Source of the DNA: Oscillospiraceae bacterium
GTDB taxonomy: Bacteria; Bacillota; Clostridia; Oscillospirales; Oscillospiraceae
Reading direction: 5' to 3'
Assembly: GCA_022846075.1 (NCBI GenBank)
Contig: AP025582.1
Coordinates: 1,488,001 to 1,552,000 of the forward strand
Length of the DNA: 64,000 bases
Shown here: positions 16,458 through 25,238 of the stretch, piece by piece
How the letters are laid out: each line of letters opens with the position of its first letter
Position numbering within the stretch: the stretch's first letter is position 1
The notes under the pieces: generated by a model
Told to the model about the DNA's origin: nothing
Database searches by the model: none
Seen by the model: only the letters and a program-made list of their open reading frames with translations
Program-made: the position numbers and the translations under genes

Positions 16458-17261
16458 ATGTACAAAAGCGATGGACGAGCCAGGGGGCAAACCCGCCGGA
16501 GAAGGCGCGCCCGGCGGCGGACCGGACTTTTTCTGGCGGGGGCGCTGGCGATGGGACTCCTGCTCATGGGCGCGGGGCGGGCCCTTGAGACGCTTGCCAT
16601 AGTACCCGATGAGACAATCGCCCAGCCACAGGCAGTCACGCAGGTCCCATCAGCCGAGCTTCCGCCGCCGGTCGAAAAAACGGATACTGCCGCCGGGGAC
16701 TGGCGGCTGACGCTGGTCAATCCCTGGAACCCGCTCCCCGACGGCTATGAAGTGCCGCTGACACAGCTGAAAAACGGGTCCTATGTGGATGAACGCAGTT
16801 ACCCAGACCTCCAGGCCATGATGGACGCCTGCCGGGCGGAGGGCCTGTCGCCCGTCATCTGCTCCGCTTATCGCTCTCAGGAGAAGCAGGAGGCGCTGTA
16901 CGCCAACCAACTGGACAAACAGCTGGCCCTGGGGCTGTCGGAGGCCGACGCCAGGGCGGAGGCCGGAAAGGTGGTGGCCGTGCCCGGCACCAGCGAGCAT
17001 CAGCTGGGGCTGGCGGTGGACCTGGTGGACCTGGACAACCAAAACTTGAACGAGAGCCAGGAGAAAACCGCCGTTCAAAAATGGCTCCTGGAGAACAGCT
17101 GGAAATACGGCTTCGTCCTCCGTTACCCCAACGACAAGCGGGAACTCACCGGCATCATCTACGAGCCGTGGCACTACCGCTACGTGGGAAAGGACGCGGC
17201 CCAGGAAATCTATGAGACGGGGGTCTGCCTGGAGGAGTATTTGAAGGGGAGGGACGGCTGA
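16458..17261 (+). CDS. D-alanyl-D-alanine carboxypeptidase, VanY/M15B type
   Basis: 267 residues with an Arg-rich N-terminus and a single membrane anchor (about 22-42); the catalytic domain is outside. Peptidase M15B motifs are visible: SAYRSQEKQEALY, PGTSEHQLGLAVDLVD with the zinc-binding His and Asp, and EPWHYRYVG with the last zinc His. It trims the terminal D-Ala of peptidoglycan stems. It follows a two-component system, as VanY does in van clusters, but no vanH, vanA/B or vanX is nearby, so this is probably housekeeping wall remodelling. Translation may be limited by the hairpin at 16411-16454. Confidence 0.9.
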   Translation: MYKSDGRARGQTRRRRRARRRTGLFLAGALAMGLLLMGAGRALETLAIVPDETIAQPQAVTQVPSAELPPPVEKTDTAAGDWRLTLVNPWNPLPDGYEVPLTQLKNGSYVDERSYPDLQAMMDACRAEGLSPVICSAYRSQEKQEALYANQLDKQLALGLSEADARAEAGKVVAVPGTSEHQLGLAVDLVDLDNQNLNESQEKTAVQKWLLENSWKYGFVLRYPNDKRELTGIIYEPWHYRYVGKDAAQEIYETGVCLEEYLKGRDG

Positions 17262-17269
17262 CGCTTTTA

Positions 17270-18490
17270 TTACCGCTCCTCGGCCTGGACCAGGTGGAGG
17301 AGCACCTCCACCATTTTCTCCAGGGATTCCACGGGGATATACTCCTGCCGGCCGTGGAAGTTGAGCCCGCCGGTGGACAGGTTGGGGCAGGGGAGACCCT
17401 CATAGGACAGCCGCGCGCCGTCGGTGCCCCCCCGGATAGCCACCTCCCGGGGCTCCACCCCCGCCTTGCGGAAGGCGGCCTTGGCCCGGTGGATGAGGTA
17501 CATATGGGGCTCGATCTGGGCCTTCATGTTGTAGTACTGGTCCCGGAGGGCCAGCTCCACCGTGCCCGCACCGTATTTGTCGTTGAGATAGGCGGCGATG
17601 CGCTCCACGGCGGCCTTCCGGGCCTCAAATTTCTCCTTGCTGTGGTCCCGGATAATGTATTCCATCACGGCGGTGGTCTCGTCGCCCGCCATGTGCTCCA
17701 GGTGGTAGAAGCCCTCGTACCCTTCGGTGTGGGCGGGGATCTCCGCCGGGGGGAGCATGGCGTTGAACTCCATGGCCATGAGAAGGGCGTTTTTCATTCG
17801 GTTTTTGGCGGAGCCGGGGTGGATGTTGAGGCCGTGGACGGTGACGGTGGCCGCCGCGGCGTTGAAGTTCTCGTACTCGATTTCCCCCAGCTCACCGCCG
17901 TCCACCGTGTAGGCCACGGCGGCGCCGAAGCCGGCGATGTCGAACTTGTCGGCCCCCCGGCCCACCTCCTCGTCGGGGGTGATGCCCACGGCGATACGGC
18001 CGTGCTTGAGTTCGGGGTGGGCGGCCAGATATTCCATGGCGGAGAAGATCTCGGCCACCCCCGCCTTGTCGTCAGCCCCCAAGAGGGTGGAGCCGTCGGT
18101 GACGATAAGCTGTTTGCCCACGTAGCGGGACAGGGCCTCGTCCTCCTCGGGGCGGATGCGGATGTCCTTTTCGGCGTCCAGCACCACGTCGCCGCCCTGG
18201 TAGTCCACGATCCGGGGCTTCACGTTGGTGCCGGAGAAGGCGGGGGCGGTGTCCATGTGGGCGATAAGGCCCAGGCAGGGAACCCCCTCACAGCCCGGCG
18301 TGGCGGGGAGCCAGCCGTAGACGTAGCCGTCCGGGTCCATGTGGGCGTTCTGAAGGCCCATTTGGGCCAGCTCGGAGGCCAGCTCGGCCCCCAGGATCAT
18401 CTGCTTGGCGGTGGAGGGGCAGGTGTCGGAGGTCTCGCTGGATTGGGTGTCGAAGGAGACATACTTCAAAAAGCGCTCGACGACGTTCAT
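17270..18490 (-). CDS. pepT: Peptidase T (tripeptide aminopeptidase)
   Basis: 406 residues, M20B metallopeptidase. LIAHMDTAPAFSG (first zinc His and Asp), LLGADDKAGVAEI (bridging Asp), ITPDEEVGRG (catalytic Glu pair) and YTVDGGELG are all present, as is the lid domain in between. It removes N-terminal residues from tripeptides in the cytoplasm. Start MNVVERFL at 18490 is preferred because GAGAAGGG lies at the right distance; an ATG three codons upstream abuts that site. It is single, divergent from the alpha/beta hydrolase. Confidence 0.95.
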   Translation of the reverse strand: MNVVERFLKYVSFDTQSSETSDTCPSTAKQMILGAELASELAQMGLQNAHMDPDGYVYGWLPATPGCEGVPCLGLIAHMDTAPAFSGTNVKPRIVDYQGGDVVLDAEKDIRIRPEEDEALSRYVGKQLIVTDGSTLLGADDKAGVAEIFSAMEYLAAHPELKHGRIAVGITPDEEVGRGADKFDIAGFGAAVAYTVDGGELGEIEYENFNAAAATVTVHGLNIHPGSAKNRMKNALLMAMEFNAMLPPAEIPAHTEGYEGFYHLEHMAGDETTAVMEYIIRDHSKEKFEARKAAVERIAAYLNDKYGAGTVELALRDQYYNMKAQIEPHMYLIHRAKAAFRKAGVEPREVAIRGGTDGARLSYEGLPCPNLSTGGLNFHGRQEYIPVESLEKMVEVLLHLVQAEER

Positions 18491-18606
18491 AGGATCCATC
18501 CCTTCTCAGGGCCGGGGCGACACCCGGCCCGCTTTGTCTATTGACGGCAAAGCCCTTTGCCGCTAAACTGATGGTAAGATTATAGCATAGATGGAGGAAG
18601 AATTCC

Positions 18607-19542
18607 ATGGGAAAACAAAGGGACTTCACCTTCCCCTCCGCCGACGGGGTCCACGCTGTCCATGCCGTGGTCTGGCCCGCGGAGGGGCAGGCCCGGGCGG
18701 TGGTGCAGATCGTCCACGGCATCTCCGAGTACGTGGAGCGCTACGCCCCCTTTGCCGCCTATCTGAACGCCCACGGCTATACCGTGGTGGGCCACGACCA
18801 CCTGGGCCATGGCCGGACCGCCGCCGGGGCCGAGGAATACGGCCGGTTCCCGGACAAGGACGGCTGGCGCACCGTGAACCGGGATGTCCGGGCCCTGCGG
18901 GCGTGGGCGGGGGAGGAGTGGCCCGGCCTGCCCTATTTCCTCTTGGGCCACTCCATGGGCTCCTTTCAGGCCCGGACCTATCTCATAGACTACCCCGGCA
19001 CGGTGGACGGCTGTATCCTGTCGGGGACCGGCCAGGAAAACGCCGCCACGGTGGCCTTTGGCAAAGCCCTGTCGGGACTGCTGTGCGGGACGAAGGGCCC
19101 GTACCACGTCAGCGGCCTCATTACCGCCCTCTCCCTGGGGGCCTATAACGGCCAGTTCAAGCCCAACCGCACCTCGGCGGACTGGATCAGCCGGGACCCC
19201 GCCGTGGTGGACGCCTATGTGGCCGACCCGCTGTGCCGCTTTGTCCCCACCGCGGGGATGTTCCACGCCATGATGGAGGGGCTTCAATACATCGGGGATC
19301 CGAAAAACCTGGCCCGGATGGACAAGACCACCCCCGTGGCCCTCTTCTCCGGGGACGACGATCCGGTGGGCGGACAGGGGAAGGGCGTGGAGAAGGTATA
19401 CCGCCTCTTCCAGGCGGCGGGCTGTACCGATGTGTTCATGAAGCTCTACCCCGGCGCCCGGCACGAGATCTTGAACGAGGTGAACCGGCAGGAGGTCTAC
19501 GCCGACATGCTCGCCTGGCTGGAAGCCCGGCTGGTGGGATGA
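18607..19542 (+). CDS. Alpha/beta hydrolase, monoacylglycerol-lipase-like
   Basis: 311 residues of the serine-aminopeptidase/lysophospholipase (Hydrolase_4) group. The oxyanion region is VHGISEYVERY, GHDHLGHG is conserved, the nucleophile is Ser in GHSMGS (about 117), and an Asp in FSGDDDPVG and His in GARHEI complete the triad. There is no signal peptide, so it is cytoplasmic. The likely substrate is a monoacylglycerol or lysophospholipid ester. ATG 18607 follows GGAGGAAGAA. It is monocistronic, closed by a strong terminator. Confidence 0.88.
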   Translation: MGKQRDFTFPSADGVHAVHAVVWPAEGQARAVVQIVHGISEYVERYAPFAAYLNAHGYTVVGHDHLGHGRTAAGAEEYGRFPDKDGWRTVNRDVRALRAWAGEEWPGLPYFLLGHSMGSFQARTYLIDYPGTVDGCILSGTGQENAATVAFGKALSGLLCGTKGPYHVSGLITALSLGAYNGQFKPNRTSADWISRDPAVVDAYVADPLCRFVPTAGMFHAMMEGLQYIGDPKNLARMDKTTPVALFSGDDDPVGGQGKGVEKVYRLFQAAGCTDVFMKLYPGARHEILNEVNRQEVYADMLAWLEARLVG

Positions 19543-19547
19543 ACGAA

Positions 19548-19586
19548 AAGAGAGGCGGCACAGCCTTCGGCTGTGCCGCCTCTCTT
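19548..19586. terminator. Bidirectional intrinsic terminator
   Basis: AAGAGAGGCGGCACAGCC and its complement around a TTCG tetraloop. It lies between the alpha/beta hydrolase and the convergent 50-residue gene. Confidence 0.85.
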
Positions 19587-19596
19587 CAAATGGCGC

Positions 19597-19749
19597 TTAC
19601 TGCTTCTCGCCCTCGGCGATGATCCGTTCCAGGCAGGACATCAGATCGTTCATCGTCTCCAACTGAACATCCATGCTGAGGACGGCCTGCTGGAGTTCCG
19701 GGGGCATGGAGTCAAATTTCGCGCGAATGGAAGGAGCTACGGATGACAT
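19597..19749 (-). CDS. Small helical protein, 50 residues, unknown function
   Basis: The predicted peptide begins MSSVAPSIRAKFDSMPPELQ and ends ERIIAEGEKQ, and is mostly amphipathic helix. A GAGGTGA ribosome site lies 9 bp before ATG 19749 and a strong terminator lies just after its stop, which supports a real gene. I do not recognise a named family. It is downstream of the TraX-like gene on the same strand with a 56-bp gap and may share its transcript. Confidence 0.6.
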   Translation of the reverse strand: MSSVAPSIRAKFDSMPPELQQAVLSMDVQLETMNDLMSCLERIIAEGEKQ

Positions 19750-19805
19750 ATCGACTTCACCTCACAGCGGAGTATACCCGTCGGGAGGTGGAAATATACG
19801 CCAGG

Positions 19806-20567
19806 TCACCGCAGGGGAAGGGACAGCAGATAGAGGGCCAGGATGTGGAGGGGGTAAAACCAATAGAAAAACCACTTGTGACCGCTGCCCCGGGTCCCGT
19901 TATACCGCCGCAGCGGCAACATGGAAAGACAGGCGGCCAGGGCGTAGAGGGCCATAATGGGAAGGTCCGCCCGCAGAGACCGGGACACCACATCCCAGAA
20001 GTGGGGGGTATAGACCCCGGCGGGGAGCCGGGCCAGCAGGCTGGGAAGCGGAGTCCAGATCAGATAATTGACGGCGCTCCAAAGCCCCAGGAGGATGAAT
20101 TTATGCTTCCGGTCCTCATCCAAAAGGCAGAGCCCGGCTACCAGCAGGACCCCCAAAAAGCCGTAGTCGGCCCCCAAAAGCTCCCCCAGGATCATGGCGC
20201 CCAGCAGGGGGAGCAGGGCGGTGGGGAGGGGCAGGGTCTCCCGGAGCTTCTCAAAAAGAGCCATGGCCCCCAGAGCCAGGAAAAAGGTGAACAGGACCGG
20301 GCAGATCACTCCGCCGTTCCAGAAGGCCAGCAGATAAGGCCCCTCGCTGATGAGGGCGAAGAGCCCCAGGCGGGCGAGATATTTTTTCCGGTCCCCGGTC
20401 TTGCGGAACCCCTCGGCGGCCAGCCAGGCGAAGATGGGAAAGGCCAGCCGCCCCGCCAGACGAAAGAGGACATAGAGCGTACCGTATGGGAGGAGCAGAA
20501 CAGCGGCATGGTCCAGCAGCATGAAAAAAGCCGCCCAGTATTTCAGCTTTGTCCCATCCATTTTCAT
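19806..20567 (-). CDS. TraX-family membrane protein
   Basis: About 253 residues with roughly eight hydrophobic segments. The N-terminus (KLKYWAAFFMLLDHAAVLLL, then GRLAFPIFAWLAAEGF) is the hallmark of the TraX family (PF05857), named after the F-pilin acetylase but widespread in Firmicutes, where the role is unclear. The C-terminus LRRYNG and FYWFYPLHILALYLL fits the family. AGGCAGG lies 3 bp before ATG 20567 and 9 bp before ATG 20561; either may be the start. No conjugation genes are nearby. Confidence 0.85.
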   Translation of the reverse strand: MKMDGTKLKYWAAFFMLLDHAAVLLLPYGTLYVLFRLAGRLAFPIFAWLAAEGFRKTGDRKKYLARLGLFALISEGPYLLAFWNGGVICPVLFTFFLALGAMALFEKLRETLPLPTALLPLLGAMILGELLGADYGFLGVLLVAGLCLLDEDRKHKFILLGLWSAVNYLIWTPLPSLLARLPAGVYTPHFWDVVSRSLRADLPIMALYALAACLSMLPLRRYNGTRGSGHKWFFYWFYPLHILALYLLSLPLR

Positions 20568-20577
20568 ACCTGCCTTC

Positions 20578-20612
20578 AAAAAAGGCGCGCTCCCATGGAG
20601 CGCGCCTTTTTC
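20578..20612 (-). terminator. Intrinsic terminator after ireB
   Basis: Stem GGCGCGCTCC/GGAGCGCGCC flanked by A and T runs on both sides, so it could work in both directions. It lies between ireB and the TraX-like gene, both on the minus strand. Confidence 0.8.
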
Positions 20613-20625
20613 ACCAGAATCACTC

Positions 20626-20877
20626 TCACTCGGAGAGATATTGCTTCACCAGCTCTTGGAGCAGCTCGTCCCGGTCCAGCTTGCGGATCAGGGCGCGGGC
20701 GTTGTTGTAGTTGGTGATATAGGTCGGATCCTCCGAGAGGATGTATCCCACGATCTGGTTGATGGGGTCATAGCCCTTTTGCTTGAGGGAGTCATAGACA
20801 GAGGTCAGAATGGCCTTGATCTCCTGATCCTTCTCATAGCAAATATTAAATTTCCTGGTAAAATCCAAATCGTCCAT
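20626..20877 (-). CDS. ireB: IreB-family regulatory phosphoprotein (UPF0297)
   Basis: 83 residues. The signature YDPINQIVGYILSEDPTYI followed by NNARALIRKLDRDELL is diagnostic. IreB is a substrate of the PASTA kinase IreK in Enterococcus and affects cephalosporin tolerance and wall homeostasis. It is usually encoded before a Holliday-junction resolvase (ruvX) and a UPF0473 protein; neither follows here, as a terminator comes next. ATG 20877 is preferred, 7 bp after GGGAGGTG; the upstream GTG overlaps that site. Confidence 0.93.
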   Translation of the reverse strand: MDDLDFTRKFNICYEKDQEIKAILTSVYDSLKQKGYDPINQIVGYILSEDPTYITNYNNARALIRKLDRDELLQELVKQYLSE

Positions 20878-20984
20878 ATGGGTCACACCTCCCGTTGATT
20901 ACTGTTCAAATTGTACTCGAAAAACACGCCGCTGTAAAGGGAAAACGGGGAAAATTTATGAAAGCTTCATTTTATCGAAACATC

Positions 20985-23387
20985 TTACCGAAGGGTGGCG
21001 CCCAGTTCCGTTTCCAAAGCGGTCAAAATGCTCTTTACATCCTCGTCCGCCTCTTCCGCCGTCAGGCTGCGTTCGTCGGAGCGGAGGATGAGATTGAAGG
21101 CGACGCTCTTCTTGCCCTCGGGCACGCCCTTGCCCCGGTAGATGTCGAAGAGGGCGGCCTCCTTGAGAAGGCCCTTGGCCCCCCTGCGGATGCAGGCTTC
21201 CAGATCGCCCACGGTCACCGCCTCGCCGCACACCACGGCGATGTCCCGGGTGACGGCGGGGAACTTGGGCAGGGGGGTGTAGGTGGGATCGGGGCCCTGG
21301 ACGGCCTCCAAAGCCTCCATGGACAGCTCGGCACAGTAGAGCTCGGTGTCCACGCCGTAGTTTTGGGCCACCAGGGGATGGATCTGGCCGAATACACCCA
21401 CGGCGGTGTCCCCCGCCATGACCCTGGCGCAGCGGCCGGGGTGGTAGGAGGGGTTGTCGTTGACAGCTTCAAAGCGCACGCCCGAAGCCCGGACGCTGGA
21501 GAGCAGGGTTTCCACCATGCCCTTGAGGGCGAAAAAGTCCATGCCTCCGCCCAGGGCGCCCAGAGCCAGCATCTTTTTCTCCCGGGCCAGGCCCTCCTCG
21601 CCGCCGGGCAGATAGATCCGGCCCAGTTCGTAGAGCTTCACATCCTTGTTGCGGAAGTTGTAGTTCCGGGCCAGGATCTCCAGCATGGAGGGGAGGATGG
21701 TGGTGCGCATGATGGAGGTGTCCTCCCCCAGAGGATTCATGATCTTCATGGAGTCCCGGCGGGGGTCGTCGGCTTTCCAGTCGATCTTGTCATAGTAGGC
21801 GGGGGAGATGAAGGAGTAGGTGATGATCTCGTCGTATCCGGCGCCCCGGCACACCTGGCCCAGCTTCCGCTCCAGCTTTTGCTCGGGGGAGTAGCCGCCC
21901 TTGGTGGTGGTGCCCCGCATGAGGGTGACGGGGATCTTGTTGTACCCGTGGAACCGGGCCACCTCCTCAGCCAGGTCGGCCATGGCCTCCACGTCGCCCC
22001 GCCAGGAGGGGACGGTGACCTGATCTCCCTCCACCTGGAAGTCCAGCTTGGTTAGGATGGCCCTCATCTCGTCTTCGGATACATCGGTGCCCAGCAGGGC
22101 GTTGATCTTTTCAGGCTCCAGCTTCAAAACGGTGGGCTGAGGCACGTGGTTGAGGATGTCGATGACCCCGTCCACCACCTCGCCGGCGCCCAGCAGCTCC
22201 ACCAGCTCGCAGGCCCGGTCCACGGCGGGGAGGGTGTTCATGGGGTCCAGACCCTTCTCAAATTTGGCGCTGGCCTCGGTCCGCATGCCCAGGGCCAGGG
22301 CGCCTTTGCGGATACAGGTGCCGTCAAAGTTGGCCGACTCGAACACCACGTCCACCGTGTCGTCCACGATCTCGCTGTTCTCTCCGCCCATGATGCCCGC
22401 CAGGCCAACGGCCCGGTGCTCGTCGGCGATGACCAGCATGTTGGAGTTGAGCTTGCGGAGGCTGCCGTCCAGGGTGGTCAGCTCCTCGCCGTCCCTGGCC
22501 CGGCGGACGATGATCCTGCCGCCCTTCACATAGCGGTAATCAAAGGCGTGCATGGGCTGGCCGTACTCCAGCATGACGTAGTTGGTGATGTCAACGATAT
22601 TGTTGATGGGCCGGACCCCCATGGCCCGCAGCCGCCTGCGCATCCAAAGGGGGGAGGGGGCGATCTTCACGTTGCGGACCATCCGGGCGGTGTAGCGGGG
22701 GCACAGCTCGGGATCGGGGGTTTCCACGTCCAGCAGCCCGGCCAGCTCACCGGGGCCGCCGCCCTTCACCACGGGGGCGTGGAACTTCAGCTCCCCGCCG
22801 AAGGTGGCCGCCGCCTCCCGGGCCAGGCCGATGACGGACAGGCAGTCGGGACGGTTGGGGGTGATCTCGAACTCCACCACGTGATCGTCCAGGCCCAGGG
22901 GGGCGTGGATGTCGTCCCCCGGCTTCAGGCCCATGGCCTTCAGGTCTGGGTCGCTGTCCAGGATGAAAATGCCGTCCATCACGGACCAGGGCCAGTCGTG
23001 GTCGGTCATGTTCAGCTCCTTGTAGGAGCAGAGCATGCCGTTGGAGGGCTCCCCCCGGAGCTTGCCCTTGGTGATGTGGACCCCGCCGGGGAGATAGGAG
23101 TTGTGCTTGGCCACGGGGACCAGGTCCCCCTCGTGGAGGTTTTGGGCGCCGGTGACGATCTGGATGGGCTCGGCCTCCCCCACGTCGATCTGGCAGATCC
23201 ACATGTGGTCGGAATCGGGGTGGCGCACCAGGGACAGGACCCTGCCCACCACCACGTTCCGGATCTCCTCACTGGGGACCTGGGTGAGCTCCACCTTGGA
23301 GCCGGACAGGGTCATCGCCTCGGCAAATTCCTTGTCGGAGGCGTCCACTTTTACAAATTCGTTGAGCCATTCACGGGAAAGATTCAT
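20985..23387 (-). CDS. pheT: Phenylalanyl-tRNA synthetase beta subunit
   Basis: 800 residues, full length. N-terminal tRNA-binding (EMAP) domain at about 40-150 (PDSDHMWICQIDVG, GKLRGEPSNGMLCS), B3/B4 editing domain, B5 domain (about 400-480), the class-II-like core and a C-terminal anticodon-binding FDX-ACB domain (FPAVTRDIAVVCGE). It forms the alpha2beta2 enzyme with PheS, whose gene lies 18 bp upstream. Expression is under the T-box at 24532-24752. Confidence 0.97.
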   Translation of the reverse strand: MNLSREWLNEFVKVDASDKEFAEAMTLSGSKVELTQVPSEEIRNVVVGRVLSLVRHPDSDHMWICQIDVGEAEPIQIVTGAQNLHEGDLVPVAKHNSYLPGGVHITKGKLRGEPSNGMLCSYKELNMTDHDWPWSVMDGIFILDSDPDLKAMGLKPGDDIHAPLGLDDHVVEFEITPNRPDCLSVIGLAREAAATFGGELKFHAPVVKGGGPGELAGLLDVETPDPELCPRYTARMVRNVKIAPSPLWMRRRLRAMGVRPINNIVDITNYVMLEYGQPMHAFDYRYVKGGRIIVRRARDGEELTTLDGSLRKLNSNMLVIADEHRAVGLAGIMGGENSEIVDDTVDVVFESANFDGTCIRKGALALGMRTEASAKFEKGLDPMNTLPAVDRACELVELLGAGEVVDGVIDILNHVPQPTVLKLEPEKINALLGTDVSEDEMRAILTKLDFQVEGDQVTVPSWRGDVEAMADLAEEVARFHGYNKIPVTLMRGTTTKGGYSPEQKLERKLGQVCRGAGYDEIITYSFISPAYYDKIDWKADDPRRDSMKIMNPLGEDTSIMRTTILPSMLEILARNYNFRNKDVKLYELGRIYLPGGEEGLAREKKMLALGALGGGMDFFALKGMVETLLSSVRASGVRFEAVNDNPSYHPGRCARVMAGDTAVGVFGQIHPLVAQNYGVDTELYCAELSMEALEAVQGPDPTYTPLPKFPAVTRDIAVVCGEAVTVGDLEACIRRGAKGLLKEAALFDIYRGKGVPEGKKSVAFNLILRSDERSLTAEEADEDVKSILTALETELGATLR

Positions 23388-23405
23388 TTCGTGTGGCCTC
23401 CTTTC

Positions 23406-24431
23406 TTAAAACTGTTCCAGGAACCGGACGTCATTTTCAAAAATGAGCCGCAGGTCGTCGATCTTGAACCGGCGCATGGCGGTGCGCTCCAAGCCGATGC
23501 CGAAGGCCCAGCCGGAGTATACCTCGGGGTCGATGCCAGCCATCTTCAGCACCTTGGGGTGGACCATGCCCGCGCCCAGCAGCTCGATCCAGCCCTCGCC
23601 CTTGCAGGTGGGGCAGCCCACGCCGCCGCACTTGTGGCACTGTACGTCCATCTCACAGGAAGGCTCGGTGAAGGGGAAGTGGTGGGGGCGGAACCGGGTG
23701 ACGGTCTGCTCGCCGTAGAGCTGCTTGACCACAGTATTCAAGGTTCCCTTCAAATCGGCCATGGTGACCCCCTTGTCGATGACCATGCCCTCCACCTGGT
23801 GGAACATGGGGGAGTGGGTGGCGTCCACCTCGTCCTTGCGGTACACCCGGCCGGGGGCGATGATGCGGATGGGAAGGGGCATGGTCTCCATGGCCCGCAC
23901 CTGCATGGGAGAGGTCTGGGAGCGGAGCATCACCCGGCTGTCGGCGTCGAAATAGAAGGTGTCCGACCAGTCCCGGGAGGGGTGGCCTTCCTCGGCGTTG
24001 AGCTTGTCGAAGTTGTAGACCGCCAGCTCCACCTCGGGCCCGTCCAGCACGGTAAAGCCCATGCCCACGAAGATGTCCTTGATCTCGTCCAGAGCCACGT
24101 TCATGGGATGCTGATGGCCCTGAGGCACGGCCTTACCGGGGATGGTGACGTCTACCGCCTCCAGCTTCAGCCGGGCCTCCAGCGCGGCCCCCTCCAGCTT
24201 CCGGGCCTGGGTCTCCAAAGCCTGCTCCAGGGCGGCGCGGACGTCGTTGGCCAGCTGGCCGATGACGGGCCGCTCCTCCGCGGACAACCCGCCCATCTGC
24301 TTGAGGACGGCGGTGAGCTCTCCCTTTTTGCCCAGGTACTTGATCCGCAGGGCGTCAAGGTCCTGGGCGGCGCCGGTCTGTTCCAGCGCTTCCAGGGCCT
24401 CCCGGCGGATGCGTTCCAGTGTTTCCTTCAT
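23406..24431 (-). CDS. pheS: Phenylalanyl-tRNA synthetase alpha subunit
   Basis: 341 residues, standard length. N-terminal coiled coil (about 1-90), then class II motifs: motif 2 region MRSQTSPMQVRAM, VYRKDEVDATHSPMFHQVEG, and motif 3 GIGLERTAMRRF. CxxC pairs (CHKCGGVGCPTC) sit in the insertion typical of many bacterial PheS. Start MKETLERI at 24431. First gene of the pheST operon, behind a Phe T-box leader. Confidence 0.97.
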   Translation of the reverse strand: MKETLERIRREALEALEQTGAAQDLDALRIKYLGKKGELTAVLKQMGGLSAEERPVIGQLANDVRAALEQALETQARKLEGAALEARLKLEAVDVTIPGKAVPQGHQHPMNVALDEIKDIFVGMGFTVLDGPEVELAVYNFDKLNAEEGHPSRDWSDTFYFDADSRVMLRSQTSPMQVRAMETMPLPIRIIAPGRVYRKDEVDATHSPMFHQVEGMVIDKGVTMADLKGTLNTVVKQLYGEQTVTRFRPHHFPFTEPSCEMDVQCHKCGGVGCPTCKGEGWIELLGAGMVHPKVLKMAGIDPEVYSGWAFGIGLERTAMRRFKIDDLRLIFENDVRFLEQF

Positions 24432-24531
24432 GGCTATGATTCTCCTTTGCGGCATTTTTGATAAAAAGCAAGTGGGACGGGGCGGAGGCTGCTTTTTGGC
24501 TGCGGGGATCCCGTTTCTATCGCGGAGCAAT

Positions 24532-24752
24532 AAAAAAGCCCTTCCTCCCGAAAGATCGGGACGAAAGGCAAACCTTCCGCGGTACCACCCGCGTTCGCAC
24601 GGCCAGCGTGCGCGCTTATACAGGACTAACGGCCTGCCGCCGTCCGCGTCTCCGCGGCCGCTCCCGGGCGAACCAAGCGCTTCCTTGCCATAGGCCCCTC
24701 TCAGCCGGTGGGCGGCCCTCTCTGACTGGCGGTACGGCGCTATTTTCCCGTT
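24532..24752 (-). promoter_or_regulatory. T-box leader for pheST (Phe specifier)
   Basis: The T-box sequence (minus strand CGCGGGTGGTACCGCGGAA, 24593-24575) is intact. A terminator with a six-T tail ends at 24532. The bottom of Stem I can be drawn as CGGG (24750-24747) with CCCG (24668-24665); immediately 5' of that strand is TTC (24672-24670), a Phe codon, followed by a purine. Uncharged tRNA-Phe would stabilise the antiterminator and switch on synthesis of the enzyme. Confidence 0.92.
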
Positions 24753-24773
24753 CACAGCGTTTACACAAGGACT

Positions 24774-24802
24774 TTTATATCACAAACAGAAGAAAAAAGC
24801 AA
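24774..24802 (-). promoter_or_regulatory. Promoter of the pheST leader
   Basis: On the minus strand TTGCTT (24802-24797), 17 bp, TATAAA (24779-24774), about 25 bp before the start of T-box Stem I. The stretch 24803-24934 beyond it holds no gene that I can see. Confidence 0.65.
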
Positions 24803-24934
24803 GTGTTGATTCCCGCTCCCTTTTTTCGGCGACGTCTGTGGTCAGTCTCCCGGCATTCCCAACTGGATCTGTTGCGGAGCGGCCTCCCACCGTGATACAA
24901 TTACCCCGGCAAAACAGAGCTGGGGGAGGAAAAG

Positions 24935-25132
24935 ATGGAACTATCGAAGGAAGAGCTGATGGAAGCCAAAAGACAGATCAATTCCACGCTGCACAAATTG
25001 AGGGAGACCGTCAAAACCCTGGAATCGAAGGGGGACCCGGCGCGGTACAGGTCCCAGATCACGTTGGCCCAAAGAAGGATCAAAGCCTTTGAGATCGCCA
25101 ATCATCTGATTGAAGAAGAACTGGCGCGCTGA
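24935..25132 (+). CDS. Small coiled-coil protein, unknown function
   Basis: 65 residues, highly charged, almost entirely heptad-like helix (ELSKEELMEAKRQINSTLHK onward). No family name can be given. A strong GGGGGAGG ribosome site 8-9 bp before ATG 24935 supports it as real. It is the first gene on the plus strand after the divergent pheST promoter and precedes nnrD/E by 106 bp. Confidence 0.75.
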   Translation: MELSKEELMEAKRQINSTLHKLRETVKTLESKGDPARYRSQITLAQRRIKAFEIANHLIEEELAR

Positions 25133-25238
25133 GGGAGCTGGACCGGCAACTTCAAATTGACGCGGGAGGGCAAAGGGCCTATAATGTAGGCCGTGAGCGT
25201 TCGTGAACGCTGTCGAATGGAAAGGGGACGTCTGGATC

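Noticed and set aside
13621-17261. Vancomycin-resistance (van) gene cluster
   Set aside because: Response regulator, kinase and VanY-type enzyme are present, but no VanH dehydrogenase, D-Ala ligase or VanX lies nearby.
19806-20567. Conjugative element, suggested by the TraX similarity
   Set aside because: TraX-like proteins are common chromosomal genes in Firmicutes, and no relaxase, coupling protein or integrase is present.
22146-24461. A 771-codon frame opposite pheS and pheT
   Set aside because: Antisense to two unmistakable synthetase subunits; no recognisable domain.
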